Source of the DNA: Ipomoea triloba
Lineage: Eukaryota > Streptophyta > Magnoliopsida > Solanales > Convolvulaceae
NCBI RefSeq assembly: GCF_003576645.1
Contig: NC_044923.1
Coordinates: 13,866,384-13,930,383, forward strand
DNA: 64,000 bases
Direction of reading: 5' to 3'
Part shown: positions 46,181 to 58,677 of the stretch, piece by piece
Position numbering within the stretch: the first letter of the stretch is position 1
Layout of the letters: every line of letters begins with the position of its first letter
Made by a program: the position numbers and the translations under genes
Notes under the pieces: model-generated
Seen by the model: the letters and a program-made list of their open reading frames with translations, nothing else
Told to the model about the DNA's origin: nothing
Database searches by the model: none

Positions 46181-47164
46181 TGATGTTGTAGTATTTCGGT
46201 GAGGATGAATGTGAAGTGGTAAAACGAAGAGTCAAGACTCCCCGAGTGTCGTGTCTCTCAAGGATGACGAATGGGAATCAAATTGGTGTGTTGGCATCTA
46301 AGAGGTTGAAGGAAAAGAGTTACGAGGTTTGCTAAGGGTTGGATTCATTTGTAAGAGAGGGGAAGGTTGATAATGGTTGTGGTAAAAGTAAATGGAAAGG
46401 CGGAGATCGGGACCTTAGGCTTCTCTATGTGGTCTATCTTTGTATGATTTCCTGAGCTAGAGATGTGGATTAGACTAGGGAGTTCATGGCACATCACCAA
46501 GTGGCGTCTCACTTTGGACTCCCACATCCTCATTTGGTTGGGGCATTTCATCGAACACTTTGTCTATCACTCCTCTCGGATCTTGTCCTTTCGGACTAAG
46601 AGCGGAGATGTGGGTGAGTGAGGCTCGTGAGTGGCCGCTATCGCGCACACACTCACTTCCTTTGAGTTTGCTACCTAAGGTGCACACTTAGGCACAAAGC
46701 AGTAATAAACATCATCCACACAAGATCATCATCCAACAATCAAAAAGCTCACATTTAATCTAGCAATTTATATCAAGCATCCACATAGATTAACCTTGCG
46801 GCCACCAATCCCCTTTCTACTCTACTCTAACATGCTAAACATTAAATAGAAGCAATATAAACAAAGCAATAATATAAAAGATCAAACTTTAAATTGAAAG
46901 GAGAGAATTTATACCTAAGGAAGTTTGGATCTACAAGATCTTCATCTTCTACCTAAGCTAATCTAATCTAAGGAGTGTTTTCCTCCCCAAAGGAGAAGAA
47001 TTTGGAAAGGAAAATTAGATCTAAATTATTAGGAGTCTCCTCCCCTACCTAAGCTATCTAACTACTACCTAATACCCCCAAAGGTCTGAAATAAGGAGCC
47101 TTATATAGGGGAAACAAAATAGGGGTAAGATGGTAATTTTTTCCCGCAGCAGAATTTTAGGTTA
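46181..47164 (-). repeat. Element C LTR, truncated at the gap (assembled copy 1)
   Basis: Same as 48838-49821. It begins TGATGTTGTAG and is cut at 47164 by the N run. Differs from the second copy by a few substitutions, for example GAGGATGAATG against GAGGGTGAATG. Confidence 0.85.
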
Positions 47165-47615
47165 NNNNNNNNNNNNNNNNNNNNNNNNNNNNNNNNNNNN
47201 NNNNNNNNNNNNNNNNNNNNNNNNNNNNNNNNNNNNNNNNNNNNNNNNNNNNNNNNNNNNNNNNNNNNNNNNNNNNNNNNNNNNNNNNNNNNNNNNNNNN
47301 NNNNNNNNNNNNNNNNNNNNNNNNNNNNNNNNNNNNNNNNNNNNNNNNNNNNNNNNNNNNNNNNNNNNNNNNNNNNNNNNNNNNNNNNNNNNNNNNNNNN
47401 NNNNNNNNNNNNNNNNNNNNNNNNNNNNNNNNNNNNNNNNNNNNNNNNNNNNNNNNNNNNNNNNNNNNNNNNNNNNNNNNNNNNNNNNNNNNNNNNNNNN
47501 NNNNNNNNNNNNNNNNNNNNNNNNNNNNNNNNNNNNNNNNNNNNNNNNNNNNNNNNNNNNNNNNNNNNNNNNNNNNNNNNNNNNNNNNNNNNNNNNNNNN
47601 NNNNNNNNNNNNNNN
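47165..47615. other. Assembly gap (451 N)
   Basis: Unsequenced. Apparent ORFs crossing it have no meaning. Confidence 0.99.
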
Positions 47616-49821
47616 GAAATGAAAAGTTAGAGTCAAGAAATTCATACCGAAGGTTGGGAGGCAAGGGCTTGAGTTCTACCTTGGGAGGTGGCTCCTCCCC
47701 AATTGGATCACATGTGGCATATAACTCCTCCACTTCATCCTCCAAGGTGCATGGTTCTTCAATGTCCTCCTCCTCAATGCATAGCTCTCCCATTTCCTCC
47801 CATTGGGCCATTCTTGCTTCATTAACGCACCCTTCTATCATCTCCACCACATTGCATTCATCCACGTAGGAAGGTTGGTGTTTGGCCATTTTGAATATAT
47901 CGAACTCAATTTTGTGCTCGGCCACTTCCATCACGAGCTTGCTTCTCTTCACATCTATGATGGCTCCGGCGGTGGCTAAGAAAGGCCTACCAAGGATATT
48001 GGGGACCTTGGTATCCTCCTCAATGTCTAGAATCACAAAGTCTCCCGGGATGAAATATTGGTCAATCATGACCGGGATATCCTCTAGCACACCAACTAGG
48101 CGCTTAATTGAACGGTCCGCCATTTGGAGAGTCATTGTAGTAGGCTTAGGTTCTCCGAGGTTGAGCCTCTTGCAAAGGGAATACGGCATGAGGCTCACAC
48201 TAGCTCCAAGATCACATAAGGCACGACCTACCACAAATCCTCCCACAATGCATGGAATAGCAAAGCTCCCGAGATCTTTCAACTTCGGTGGCAAATGTTT
48301 TTGGAGAACGGCACATGTCAAAGCTCCTACACTCATATCAACCACCGCACTCTTTTCCAACTTCTTCTTGTTACTCAAAATGTCCTTCAAGAATTTTTTG
48401 TAAGAAGGAATTTGAGTAACGGCATCAACAAAGGGCATAGATATTCAAGTTTGTCCAACATCATCTTGAATTTGTTTCTCTCTCTCGGTATCTTTTGACT
48501 TCCACAACCTTTGTGGAAATGGTAAGAGGTTACATTATAACCGAGTCATGTGTTTGCTTGCCCTTTGTGCACCCTCTTTGCTCTCATTGATTTCAACTTG
48601 CATAGGAGCCTTCCCTTTTGCTTTGTCTCTTTGAATGAGAGGCTCCTCCTCATTGTCACTTTCAAGAATGTCTTGTATTTCCACTTCTTTCTCTTGTTCA
48701 CTCTTCATTTTTCTCATTCTCTTTCTCAAGCTCTTTGTCATTGGTTGGGTATGGTGGATCCTTCAAAGCCTTCCCACTCCTAGTGGTGATGGCATTCACA
48801 TGATTTCTTGGATTTTCGGTCTTAGCCGGTAGCTTACTGATGTTGTAGTATTTCGGTGAGGGTGAATGTGAAGTGGTAAAACGAAGAGTCAAGACTCCCC
48901 GAGTGTCGTGTCTCTCAAGGATGACGAATGGGAATCGAATTGGTGTGTTGGCATCTAAGAGGTTGAAGGAAAAGAGTTACGAGGTTTGCTAAGGGTTGGA
49001 TTCATTTGTAGGAGAGGGGAATGTTGATAATGGTTGTGGTAAAAATAAATGGAAAGACGGAGATCGGAACCTTAGGCTTCTCTATGTGGTCTATCTTTGT
49101 ATGATTTCGTGAGCTAGAGATGTGGATTAGACTAGGGAGTTCATGGCACATCACCAAGTGGCGTCTCACTTTGGACTCCCACATCCTCATTTGGTTGGGG
49201 CATTTCATCGAACACTTTGTCTACCACTCCTCTCGGATCTTGTCCTTTCGGACTAAGAGCGGAGATGTGGGTGAGTGAGGCTCGTGAGTGGCCGCTATCG
49301 CGCACACACTCACTTCCTTTGAGTTTGCTACCTAAGGTGCACACTTAGGCACAAAGCAGTAATAAACATCATCCACACAAGATCATCATCCAACAATCAA
49401 AAAGCTCACATTTAATCTAGCAATTTATATCAAGCATCCACATAGATTAACCTTGCGGCCACCAATCCCCTTTCTACTCTACTCTAACATGCTAAACATT
49501 AAATAGAAGCAATATAAACAAAGCAATAATATAAAAGATCAAACTTTAAATTGAAAGGAGAGAATTTATACCTAAGGAAGTTTGGATCTACAAGATCTTC
49601 ATCTTCTACCTAAGCTAATCTAATCTAAGGAGTGTTTTCCTCCCCAAAGGAGAAGAATTTGGAAAGGAAAATTAGATCTAAATTATTAGGAGTCTCCTCC
49701 CCTACCTAAGCTATCTAACTACTACCTAATACCCCCAAAGGTCTGAAATAAGGAGCCTTATATAGGGGAAACAAAATAGGGGTAAGATGGTAATTTTTTC
49801 CCGCAGCAGAATTTTAGGTTA
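47616..49821. other. Probable false duplication of 44955-47164 after the gap
   Basis: The sequence after the gap restarts inside the D protease-RT linker at the equivalent of 44955. It repeats 2.2 kb (D protease, gag-pol linker, CTTAC, element C LTR) up to the exact point where the first copy meets the gap. Only this copy goes on to complete the C LTR and C interior. Most simply an unmerged contig overlap. The protease stretch in this copy is 47616-48438, minus. Confidence 0.88.
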
Positions 49822-50232
49822 AAATCAGGGCTCTCGACACGTCGAGACAGGGGCTCGACGTGTCGAGCCTTCAAGGATTTTCCGAGAAAATGCTACGGCA
49901 CACTCTCGACGCGTCGAGCCTTGAGACTTCGACTATCACTACGCGTGCATGTGGAGGTCATGGGGAGTTATTGGAATGTTTCCACGCCCCTCCACACACA
50001 TGTGAGGCTGCGTGGGAGGCTCCTGCTTCATGGTTTCTCCTTTTTCTGCTCAGTTTCGGCCTTAGGTCCTCCGTTTGGCTGTAAAATACCTTAAAAACGT
50101 CTTGCACACTCTCGTTAGAAGTTTCGGTCACATTAGAGTCTAAACGCATGATATTCTTATGAAATGGGTACTAAACCATACAATTATAGCCCTTAAATGA
50201 CCCCTAAAATGAGTTATTCTTGGTGCTTATCA
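48838..50232 (-). repeat. Element C 3' LTR (1395 bp)
   Basis: Ends on the minus strand TGATAAGCACC ... CTACAACATCA. It is 18 bp longer than its partner, the difference lying in the TCGACGTGTCGAG palindrome region near 49850, where this copy has an extra palindrome unit. Confidence 0.9.
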
Positions 50233-50272
50233 AAGTTTCCACACTTAAACCCTTCTTGTTCTCAAGCAAGCA
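50233..50272 (-). other. Element C polypurine region and pre-PPT hairpin
   Basis: Minus strand: GCTTGCTTG, loop AGAA, CAAGAAGG (an imperfect hairpin), then GTTTAAGTGTGGAAACTT next to the 3' LTR. Same plan as B, with one base lost from the right arm. Confidence 0.6.
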
Positions 50273-50697
50273 TACTTTTCTAAACTCTAATCATCTAAGC
50301 ACCAATGATAGTTCGTTCTCTCATTGTCAATTGATCAAGCGATGTGTAGGTGTTTGGGGTTGAGTGGGTGAAATCCCCTACACTATCTACCAAGACCACT
50401 AAACTCATGCCGACCAAATGTAAGAAATATGCTAAGGAAGTTAAGTCTCAGGAGATAGATATAACATAAAAAGTTTTACACCTTTCAAGCATGCAAATGA
50501 CAATTGGGTTTCACCTTGTATTTTCTAGGGGCCTCCAGCCGATCCGACTAGTGGGAACGATGTTCACCCCTTAGCCAATTTCCAACCTAACGCCAAAGCC
50601 CCTTTACGTTATATAAGTGAGGGCAGGGACATGGACCCCTCATCGCCATGGCTTGGGCGATCACTCTATTTTCTCGCTTCCTAGGATAATGTCATCA

Positions 50698-50873
50698 GGC
50701 GACCCGACTTCACATGGAGCTCCATGCTTTTTCGAAGGTCAGTGCAATGGGTGCCTGAATCCTAGCGAAGTGGCTCACCTCCTCTCTATTTTCTCATCTT
50801 TCAAGATCTTTTCGGGGTAACCGACTTCACATGGATCTCCATGCTTTTTTGAAGACGGTGCAATGGTTACCCC
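50698..50873 (-). ncRNA. Tandem pair of large stem-loops in element C 3' region
   Basis: Two units spaced 116 nt, as in B. Unit at 50814-50873: perfect 9-bp outer stem GGGGTAACC / GGTTACCCC, middle stem CTTC/GAAG, inner CATGG-AGAT-CCATG. Unit at 50698-50755: outer GGCACCC / GGGTCGCC, same middle stem, inner perfect palindrome CATGGAGCTCCATG. Sequence changes in the outer stem are matched on both arms. Confidence 0.5.
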
Positions 50874-50879
50874 GTATCC

Positions 50880-51870
50880 AGACAAGATGGCTCACCTCTG
50901 TTTTATCTCTAGGAATGGCCTTTGCCTTTTTCTATTCACCATGTATCAACCCCTCATGCCTTTTTCTTAGGATTAGGGATTGTTTTCACTCTAAGCTCAC
51001 TTAGGCTCACCTTTTGCCCCATGTCCTGCTAAGATTAATTCAATTTCCGGGCTTCGCAATTTTTATCTTTCTAAAACTCAAGGGGTAAACACTCCCACTT
51101 CGAGAGATCCTTGACTGAGGTCCAAACAAAATAGAAGGTGAAGAACATGCAAGCACACATAAAAATTTTCAATTTGGGTCAAATTGTGCAAATTGGTGCA
51201 AAGTGTAACTTCCAAAGTATATTTAAGACATTCGTATTTGGCACAAGGTTAGGAGCCTTCCTAGATAGTATTGGCAATAACACGCCCTCTAGTTCCTATA
51301 CCTTATCACTCAATTAATCAACTATTTCAAGAAGCATAAATCCTTTCCACACTTAAAAGTGAACATCGTCCTCGATTTTTCCATTAGGAACGGAAGAAAA
51401 AGGATTAGGGTCTTAAAAGATTGTGCATTTAAGCATCTTTCCACACTTAAAAAGTGTGCTCTAGGCTTCAAATAAATATTCTAAAAATACTATACCCATT
51501 ATAACAAAATCATGCGACTCATCCTTTGTGAACCAACGCAAATATGCTCATAAAATTCGGAAGAAAAGTTAGAATGATATACCATACGATGCGTCTACAG
51601 CCTTATCTTCAGCTTATTGCCCATCTATTCTCTTTAAGATTGTCGGCTCATCATCCTCTCGCCTTTGGTAACTTAAAAGTAAATCTATGCCTCCGGAATG
51701 TTTATCCTGAATTTGTTAGCTCAAACGGGTGCATAGAAATAAACTTAAAACAACTAAACAAAATATAGCCGTAAAATAAAATTTGCTTAAAAATGTTGGG
51801 ATTATTGGCACGGCCAGACCTGGAGACTTATGAAAATTGGATAAAAAGAAAATAATGCACGAGAATCTGT
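50880..51870 (-). other. Element C interior, non-coding
   Basis: No supported gene. Contains purine-rich TTTTAAGTGTGGAAAG-type blocks (near 51345-51360 and 51445) equivalent to those in the B 3' region. Confidence 0.4.
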
Positions 51871-51877
51871 CAGGACC

Positions 51878-51965
51878 TGTCCACGCGGACTCACACGCGT
51901 GTTGGCCCTCGTGGATCAGCACTGGAAAGTTTCCACGCCTGCCACCACGCGTGTGAGCAAGCGTG
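51878..51965 (-). promoter_or_regulatory. Internal palindrome module of element C
   Basis: Two ACACGCGTGT / CACGCGTGTG cores with GCGTGG echoes, about 50 nt apart, equivalent to the block at 15213-15360 in B. Role unknown; same family of motif as the LTR promoter module. Confidence 0.35.
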
Positions 51966-52154
51966 GTCAGCAGTGCTGATCACCTTCTTCGTCTCCAAGC
52001 TTTTGCCTTCCACGTTTGATTCAGTTTAGTTCATTTGTCATGGCTTAGCACCAAAAATCACCTACATTGTTAGCTCAAGCAAGACTATTCTAAAAAGAAA
52101 ATTACTAATAAACAAAGAAAAGGAAAAGTAAACAAGAATTAAAATTCTAATCTA

Positions 52155-52213
52155 AGGATAACGTTGGGATTGCCTCCCAAGTGCGCCATGGTTTAACGTC
52201 TCCTGGCCAGACG
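52155..52213 (-). ncRNA. Post-ORF stem-loop of element C
   Basis: Minus strand, 9 nt after the ORF1 stop at 52223: CGTCT, loop GGCCAGG, AGACG (52213 to 52197), then TTAAACCATGGCGCACTTGGG and AGGCAATCCC. Same distance from the stop as in B. Confidence 0.5.
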
Positions 52214-52222
52214 TTGTGTGCT

Positions 52223-53729
52223 CTATCCTTCAAAGCACAAAGATTTTGGGACCTTTCCAAGCGTCCCATGTACCTTAGCTTCAAGGTATGCCCCAAGATG
52301 TAGGACATCCTTGAATTTAAAAACAAAGAAGGGGAAAACATAGTTTATTAACAAATAAGCACAGGGTACTATCCTAAGATATATAAGGATAGCGCGCCCC
52401 TCTTCTCCCTTCTTTTCATAGGTTCCATCCCCTAAGAACTTGTCCTTAAAGGTCTCCCAATGAACACCTTTTCCACAGTCTAGCACATCTAAAGCATTCT
52501 CTCTCCACTCTTGTTCTTTTGGATTGTCAATGGTGACAATCCTTTCCCTTCTTTCCCTTTCTCCTTCTATGATCCCTAATAACTCGATATCACTCTCACT
52601 CCCCAAATCATCCCAAAACTGTAAGGAATCACACTCCCATGAGCAAAAAGAAGCTTTATCACAATCATCAAAATTATCATGAAGTACAAGGGAATCATCC
52701 TCACAAACATTATAAGAACTTTCGATAAGAGTTGGAGTGAGAGTCTTACCTTGTGTGGGTTTTTCGTCTTCCCACACAATTTCAATGTGATCATTGTCTT
52801 CACTCTCAATCTCTTTCCCACTATGGTATGTTCAACTCGAAAGTCGAAACTTCTTGAAGTACCGGGTCATCAAGTTCTTCTTGTTCTTCTACACTCACCT
52901 CTTCATCGTCAATTGTCTTGTCCATCTTGTCACTCTCCTGTTGGTCGGTTTCCATTGTCGGGGGATCCATTCGTAACATTCTCGTCATAAGCTCTTCCGA
53001 CATTGATAGCATCTTAGCCTCAATTTCGTCCAGTGGAAGTCCTTCCTTGCGAAGAGTAACAAGATTCTTCTATATTTCGCTCCTAATTTCATCTCTTAAT
53101 TTGATAGTATCCTCCTTGGCCATTTGGATGAACATTTCTAATTTATCCTTCAATGTTTGGATTTCGTCATTGACCGGAGGAAGATACTCATAAGGTGGCT
53201 TCTCATGTGGTATAGGTTGGTTGAAATTTCGCGCAAAAGGTGGTGTTTCACAAAGATATTTGTCATTTTGGTGTGGTGGGGGTGAATAGCTAGTGTTGGT
53301 GTAAGAATGAGAATACCAATTTCTCTCAGGATTGTAATTTGATGGAGGGTTATAATGAGATGGAGGTTTAACAATTGAAGAAATTGCGGCCTGTAATGCC
53401 GGTTCACAACTAGGATCAATCTCCTTCATGACTTGAATAAGTCGGTTGTTAATACTCTCAGCCATAGAACTAATGGATTCCTCTCCATTTTGGTATGTAG
53501 GTTTCTCAGTTCTTTCGTGGGTAAGCACAGAGGGGGTATCATGAGGATATGGTGCATAATTGGAATAAGGGAAAGTGTTTGGGTAAGGTGGATATGTATA
53601 TTGTGGTGGTGGATATTCATAAGGGTTTGGATAATAATGTGGGTAAGGTTGATAAGTTTGGGGTGGAATATTTGTTGTATATGGTCTTCCATGGTATGGG
53701 TAACCATGGGAATACGGATAAGCACTCAT
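52223..53729 (-). pseudogene. Element C ORF1: gag-position protein, broken
   Basis: Homologue of B ORF1. Starts at ATG 53729 (MSAYPYSHGYPYHGRPYT): Pro/Tyr-rich N-terminus, a central DEIQTLKDKLEMFIQMAKED helix, an acidic region (SFCSWECDSLQFWDD) and a C-terminal FKDKFLGDGTYEKKG block, ending at 52223. An in-frame TAG at about 53070 replaces a Lys codon present in B, and a frameshift lies near 52820. B and C are broken at different places, so their common ancestor probably had an intact ORF1. No zinc knuckle and no recognised domain. Confidence 0.65.
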
Positions 53730-53966
53730 TGGTAAGCTTCAATTGATTTTATAAAGAAAATTTTCCTGCACAAAGCTTAACCAACAACAAATATTTTGCA
53801 ACTAAAAGTAGTTCCAAGTGAGCACAAGATATTCAAGGCAATGTAAGCTCACTTCTTCAAGCAAATAATCAAAAATAAGAAAAATAAAATAAACAAAAAG
53901 AAAGCAATTCAAGAACTCTTAAAATCCAACTTCAAAGATGTCAACACTATTTGAAACCGTTTGCCA

Positions 53967-53984
53967 TCCCCAGTAACGGCGCCA
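53967..53984 (-). other. Element C primer-binding site (tRNA-Asp type)
   Basis: Minus strand TGGCGCCGTTACTGGGGA, three bases from the 5' LTR. Close match to the tRNA-Asp 3'-end complement used by Athila/Tat elements. Confidence 0.8.
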
Positions 53985-53987
53985 TTT

Positions 53988-55364
53988 TGATGTTGTAGTA
54001 TTTCGGTGAGGGTGAATGTGAAGTGGTAAAACGAAGAGTCAAGACTCCCCGAGTGTCGTGTCTCTCAAGGATGACGAATGGGAATCGAATTGGTGTGTTG
54101 GCATCTAAGAGGTTGAAGGAAAAGAGTTACGAGGTTTGCTAAGGGTTGGATTCATTTGTAGGAGAGGGGAATGTTGATAATGGTTGTGGTAAAAATAAAT
54201 GGAAAGACGGAGATCGGAACCTTAGGCTTCTCTATGTGGTCTATCTTTGTATGATTTCGTGAGCTAGAGATGTGGATTAGACTAGGGAGTTCATGGCACA
54301 TCACCAAGTGGCGTCTCACTTTGGACTCCCACATCCTCATTCGGTTGGGGCATTTCATCGAACACTTTGTCTACCACTCCTCTCGGATCTTGTCCTTTCG
54401 GACTAAGAGCGGAGATGTGGGTGAGTGAGGCTCGTGAGTGGCCGCTATCGCGCACACACTCACTTCCTTTGAGTTTGCTACCTAAGGTGCACACTTAGGC
54501 ACAAAGCAGTAATAAACATCATCCACACAAGATCATCATCCAACAATCAAAAAGCTCACATTTAATCTAGCAATTTATATCAAGCATCCACATAGATTAA
54601 CTTGCGGCCACCAATCCCCTTTCTACTCTACTCTAACATGCTAAACATTAAATAGAAGCAATATAAACAAAGCAATAATATAAAAGATCAAACTTTAAAT
54701 TGAAAGGAGAGAATTTATACCTAAGGAAGTTTGGATCTACAAGATCTTCATCTTCTACCTAAGCTAATCTAATCTAAGGAGTGTTTTCCTCCCCAAAGGG
54801 GAAGAATTTGGAAAGGAAAATTAGATCTAAATTATTAGGAGTCTCCTCCCCTACCTAAGCTATCTAACTACTACCTAATACCCCCAAAGGTCTGAAATAA
54901 GGAGCCTTATATAGGGGAAACAAAATAGGGGCAAGATGGTAATTTTTTCCCGCAGCAGAATTTTAGGTTAGGATCAGGGCTCTCGACGCGTCGAGACATC
55001 GAGCCCTCAAGGATTTTCCGAGAAAATGCTACGGCACACTCTCGACGCGTCGAGCCTTGAGACTTCGACTATCGCTACGCGTGTGGAGGTCGTGGGGAGT
55101 TACTGGAATGTTTCCACGCCCCTCCACACGCGTGTGAGGCTGCGTGGGAGGCTCCTGCTTCATGGTTTCTCCTTTTTCTGCTCAGTTTCGGCCTTAGGTC
55201 CTCCGTTTAGCTGTAAAATACCTTAAAAACGTCTTGCACACTCTCGTTAGAAGTTTTGGTCACATTAGAGTCTAAACGCATGATATTCTTATGAAATGGG
55301 TACTAAACCATACAATTATAGCCTTTAAATGACCCCTAAAATGAGCTATTCTTGGTGCTTATCA
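53988..55364 (-). repeat. Element C 5' LTR (1377 bp)
   Basis: Partner of 48838-50232. It holds the palindromes TCTCGACGCGTCGAGA (54981-54996), CTCGACGCGTCGAG (55041-55054) and CACACGCGTGTG (55125-55136). A CCTATATAAGG box on the minus strand lies near 54903-54913, downstream of them in transcription direction. Confidence 0.9.
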
Positions 55365-55369
55365 CTTAC

Positions 55370-57346
55370 CACTAGAAGAGGAGGCTTTGTTGGAACCTTG
55401 GGCACCTCCACTTTGTTGTTGAGTCCGAATACTTTCCACTTCGGTTTGCACCTTGCTCATTTGATTCATTATCATTGTCATGAAAGTCTTCATATCCGGA
55501 TCTTGGGAAGAGTTAGAAGTCCCTTGGTGATTTTGATTGTTACCATACCCTTGACCACCTTGATTGTTCCATTGACCTTGGCCTTGATTGCCCCTCCAAT
55601 TGTTTCATTGATTTCCACCCCTATTGCCTTGATTTCCTTGAAAACCTGGGGGTGGGTTCCTTCCTTGGTTGTTCCATGAATTCCCATATTGATTTTCAAA
55701 TTGACCTCCACATTGATTCCTTTGTTGACCATATCCTTGGAAACCTTGCCCTTGAGGCCTAGAGAACCCTATTGCATCCACTTGTTCCATATTTGAGAAT
55801 GACCCTTGGCCACTTGGATCCAATAGTTGACAAGATTGAGAGGCATGATTTCCTCCACAAATGGCACAACAAGCAACTATAGCCATACTTTGAGGTCCCG
55901 GCGAATTGCATGGTGATTGCGGCAAAGAATAAGAACTTGGCATACTAGGACCTTGAGGTGTCGGTTGGGTAATCGCTTGCACACTTTGCTTGGGAGCTTG
56001 CATCATTTGCTTGAGCATATGTTGGATAGAGTCCAATTAGGCTTGCATGGCCATCTTATCATCCACTTCAAACATTCCGGCCGGCCTTTCTTTCTTGGGA
56101 GGTTCACTTCTTTCATTATACCAAAATTCCGTGTTGGAAGTGATTCTCTCTATCAATTGTTCTCCATAATCCGGCCCCATAGTGATTCTCTCTATCAATT
56201 GTTCTCCATAATCCGGCCCCATATCCATGCTCTCTATCAATTGTTCTCCATAATCCGGCCCCATATCCATGAAAATTCCTCCATAAGATGATGTGTCGAG
56301 GATGATCTTGGAACTATCCAATAGTCTCTCATAGAAAGATGATATGAAGTCTCCCGGAGTAAGCAAGTTCTTCGGGCATTGTCTCCTTAAATCCTTGAAC
56401 CTTTTCCATGCCTCATGTAGATTTTCATTTCCAAATTGTTGGAAGTTTTGAATAAGTTTCTTCAATTTTGCGGCCTTGGAAGGAGGGCAATACTCTTGCA
56501 TAAAGACCTTGTATAGTTGCTCCCATGTCAAAAAGTGGTTGGCCGAGAAAGAGTTTAGCCAACTTAATGCTTGATCCCTTAGTGAGAAGGGAAACGATCT
56601 CAACTTGATAGCATCGGTAGGAATTCCATTCATCTTGATTGTGTTGCAAATCCTATCAAAGTGTACAACATGGGCCTTTGGATCCTCAACTCTTGCACCC
56701 CCAAATTGATTGGCTTGAACCATTTGAATAAGGGATGTCTTTAGCTCGAAGTTGTTGGCATCTACCCCCGGGTACACAATACAATCCTCTTCCTCAAATT
56801 CCTGGGCTAAGTGGGCCGCCATTGGTTGTACACCTTGTTGAAACATCGGGGGAACTCCTTGTGGGAAATTTTGAGCAAATTGTTGCAAGAAGTTGGGATT
56901 CATTTGATTTAAGAGATGTTGCATCCCAACCCCTTACCCTTGTTGTTGAGGAGCTTGTTGTTGACCTTGCCCATAACCTTGGGGCATGCCACCTTGAAAG
57001 TAAGGAAATTGTGCTTGTGGCATCCCCATTCCACCTCCAAAGTAAGGGTTCATGTTTGGATATTGTGGTATCGGTATTTGAATGGAGGTACCGGTACTTG
57101 AGGAACATTCGGTTGCCCTCCTTGGTTTTCTTGGTGGTGCTCCCCTTGTCTTGGACTTTGTTGGGTGCTTGTTCCATTCGGGGAGATTTGCCCCGGGTTG
57201 CTCGTATCTCCGGTTTCCATTTCTATTTCAAAGTTTTCAAATTCCTTGAGCCAACCGAGCAACACCCTCTTTTCCTTCTTTATGTCCCTCAAGAGTTCTT
57301 GGTTAAGGGGAAGCAAGTTCACTCTCCCCTTTGACCTTGTGTGCAT
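55370..57346 (-). pseudogene. Element D gag, with zinc knuckle, broken by stop, frameshift and element C
   Basis: Likely start ATG 57346 (MHTRSKGRVNLLPLNQELLR). A frameshift lies near 57050-56930. The main capsid part runs 56924-56037 with VHFDRICNTIKMNGIP, LRSFPFSLRDQALSWLNS and a QEYCPPSKAAKL block, which together are the Retrotrans_gag domain of Athila-type elements. A 14-residue unit (MGPDYGEQLIE core) occurs three times at about 56151-56276. A TAA at 56037-56039 follows AMQA. After it comes DSIQHMLKQMMQAP and a zinc knuckle CAICGGNHASQSC (C-x2-C-x3-H-x4-C), then a Gln/Gly/Asn-rich tail. Gag would encapsidate the RNA; this copy cannot be translated whole. Confidence 0.82.
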
Positions 57347-57518
57347 AAACCAAGAGGGACACCTATCAACAAACACCAAACAAAACACTTGGAAACAACT
57401 TGGTTATGGGTTAGTACAAATAAAACAAAAACAAAAATAAAAGCTTGATCTCCTAAAGGTTTGCTAACCTTAATGCTAGAAAAATAAAGGCAAAGACTCT
57501 ATACCACCAAATTGCCAA

Positions 57519-57536
57519 TCCCCGACAACGGCGCCA
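57519..57536 (-). other. Element D primer-binding site (tRNA-Asp type)
   Basis: Minus strand TGGCGCCGTTGTCGGGGA, six bases from the 5' LTR start at 57543. One difference from the usual TGGCGCCGTTGCCGGGGA. Confidence 0.82.
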
Positions 57537-57542
57537 AAATTG

Positions 57543-58603
57543 TGATGTAGTGTGAGCGGGGTGTGAAAATAGGTGTAAAGTCGAACCACGGGGATTGGAT
57601 TTTATGGCATGTACGGAGTAATCACCTAGACTCTAGTCACCAAGGTTTCGAAATCCGAAAGGATCCAAGCAAAACATATATTGGTTTTGGATTTAACTAA
57701 AGTATTTTTGGAATTTTGGATATAAGGGAAAAACAAGATTAAATTAGGTGAAAATTCTATTTGGAAAGATGGGATAAATTAGGTGAATTACTCTATTGAT
57801 GCATTAACACTAGGATTGGGGGATGAACAATGGCCCTAGGTTCTTCAGGGTAGCACTAAGGAATCCAAGTTTTCACAAGGATTAGAACAAAGGTTACCCC
57901 ATTTCCATGGTGTACCAACCTAAGTTCTTAAAGAACAAAAGCTATTTAGCCCCAAATCTACCCCTATTTCCATAGAAGAGAAAATGGGTTTGAGATTGGG
58001 TTGGCTTAAATCTTCCATCCAACTTCCATTGAAATGAAAGACTTTCCAAAGACAAGCAATAATCATTGGCCACTAACTATTGAAAGATAGAAATAAACCC
58101 ATTTCAAACTTAAGAACCCTAAATGGCTGTTCATCCCCTTTTATGCAATAATCACATAACAAGCATCAATAAGAGCAATAAACACCTAATATAACCCATG
58201 TATAAGACTACTCACTCATATCGATGGTAAACATAGCAAGATTCAACAAAGAAAACATAAATAAGCAATAAATGTAAAGACAAGTTGGAGAAGAGGAAAA
58301 GAGAATTTTACTATCAATAAGGAAGAAAATGTTGTTGGAATCCCTTCCAAATCTTCAATACAAGCTCCAAGTGTGTTCCCCAAATGTAAATTTTAGCTAT
58401 ACTAAGCTACTAATTGCTAAGGAAATGAAGGAAAAATAGTTCTAAACTCTCTAGTAGGGGTGTAAATGAGCCGAGCGGTTCGCGAGCTGCTCGGTCAAAG
58501 CTCGGCTCGAGCTCGGTCAAATTCGAGTTCGAGCCGCTCGTTTAATAATCGAGCCGAACTCGAGCTCTAATGTCTTAGGCTCGTGGCTCGACGAGCCGCT
58601 CGC

Positions 58604-58677
<74 letters not shown>

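Larger units (their letters stand above)
48838..55364 (-). mobile_element. Element C: non-autonomous Athila-like LTR retrotransposon, TSD CTTAC
   Basis: LTRs at 53988-55364 (5') and 48838-50232 (3'), with CTTAC on both sides (48833-48837, 55365-55369). It sits in the gag-pol linker of element D; removing it rejoins D. The 3.76 kb interior has a clean tRNA-Asp primer site, an ORF1 homologous to that of B, the post-ORF stem-loop, the tandem 3' stem-loops and a polypurine region. There is no ORF2 and no pol. The LTR start TGATAAGCACCAAGAATA is shared with B but much of the LTR has diverged, so B and C are two subfamilies. Confidence 0.9.

Noticed and set aside
44512..48403. Several plus-strand ORFs of 100-170 codons opposite the D protease/RT
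   Set aside because: Antisense shadows of the pol reading frame; they recur identically in the duplicated copy.
47101..48438. Open frame running from the D protease through the 451-N gap
   Set aside because: Only the protease part (from about 47616) is real; the rest is N and antisense LTR sequence.
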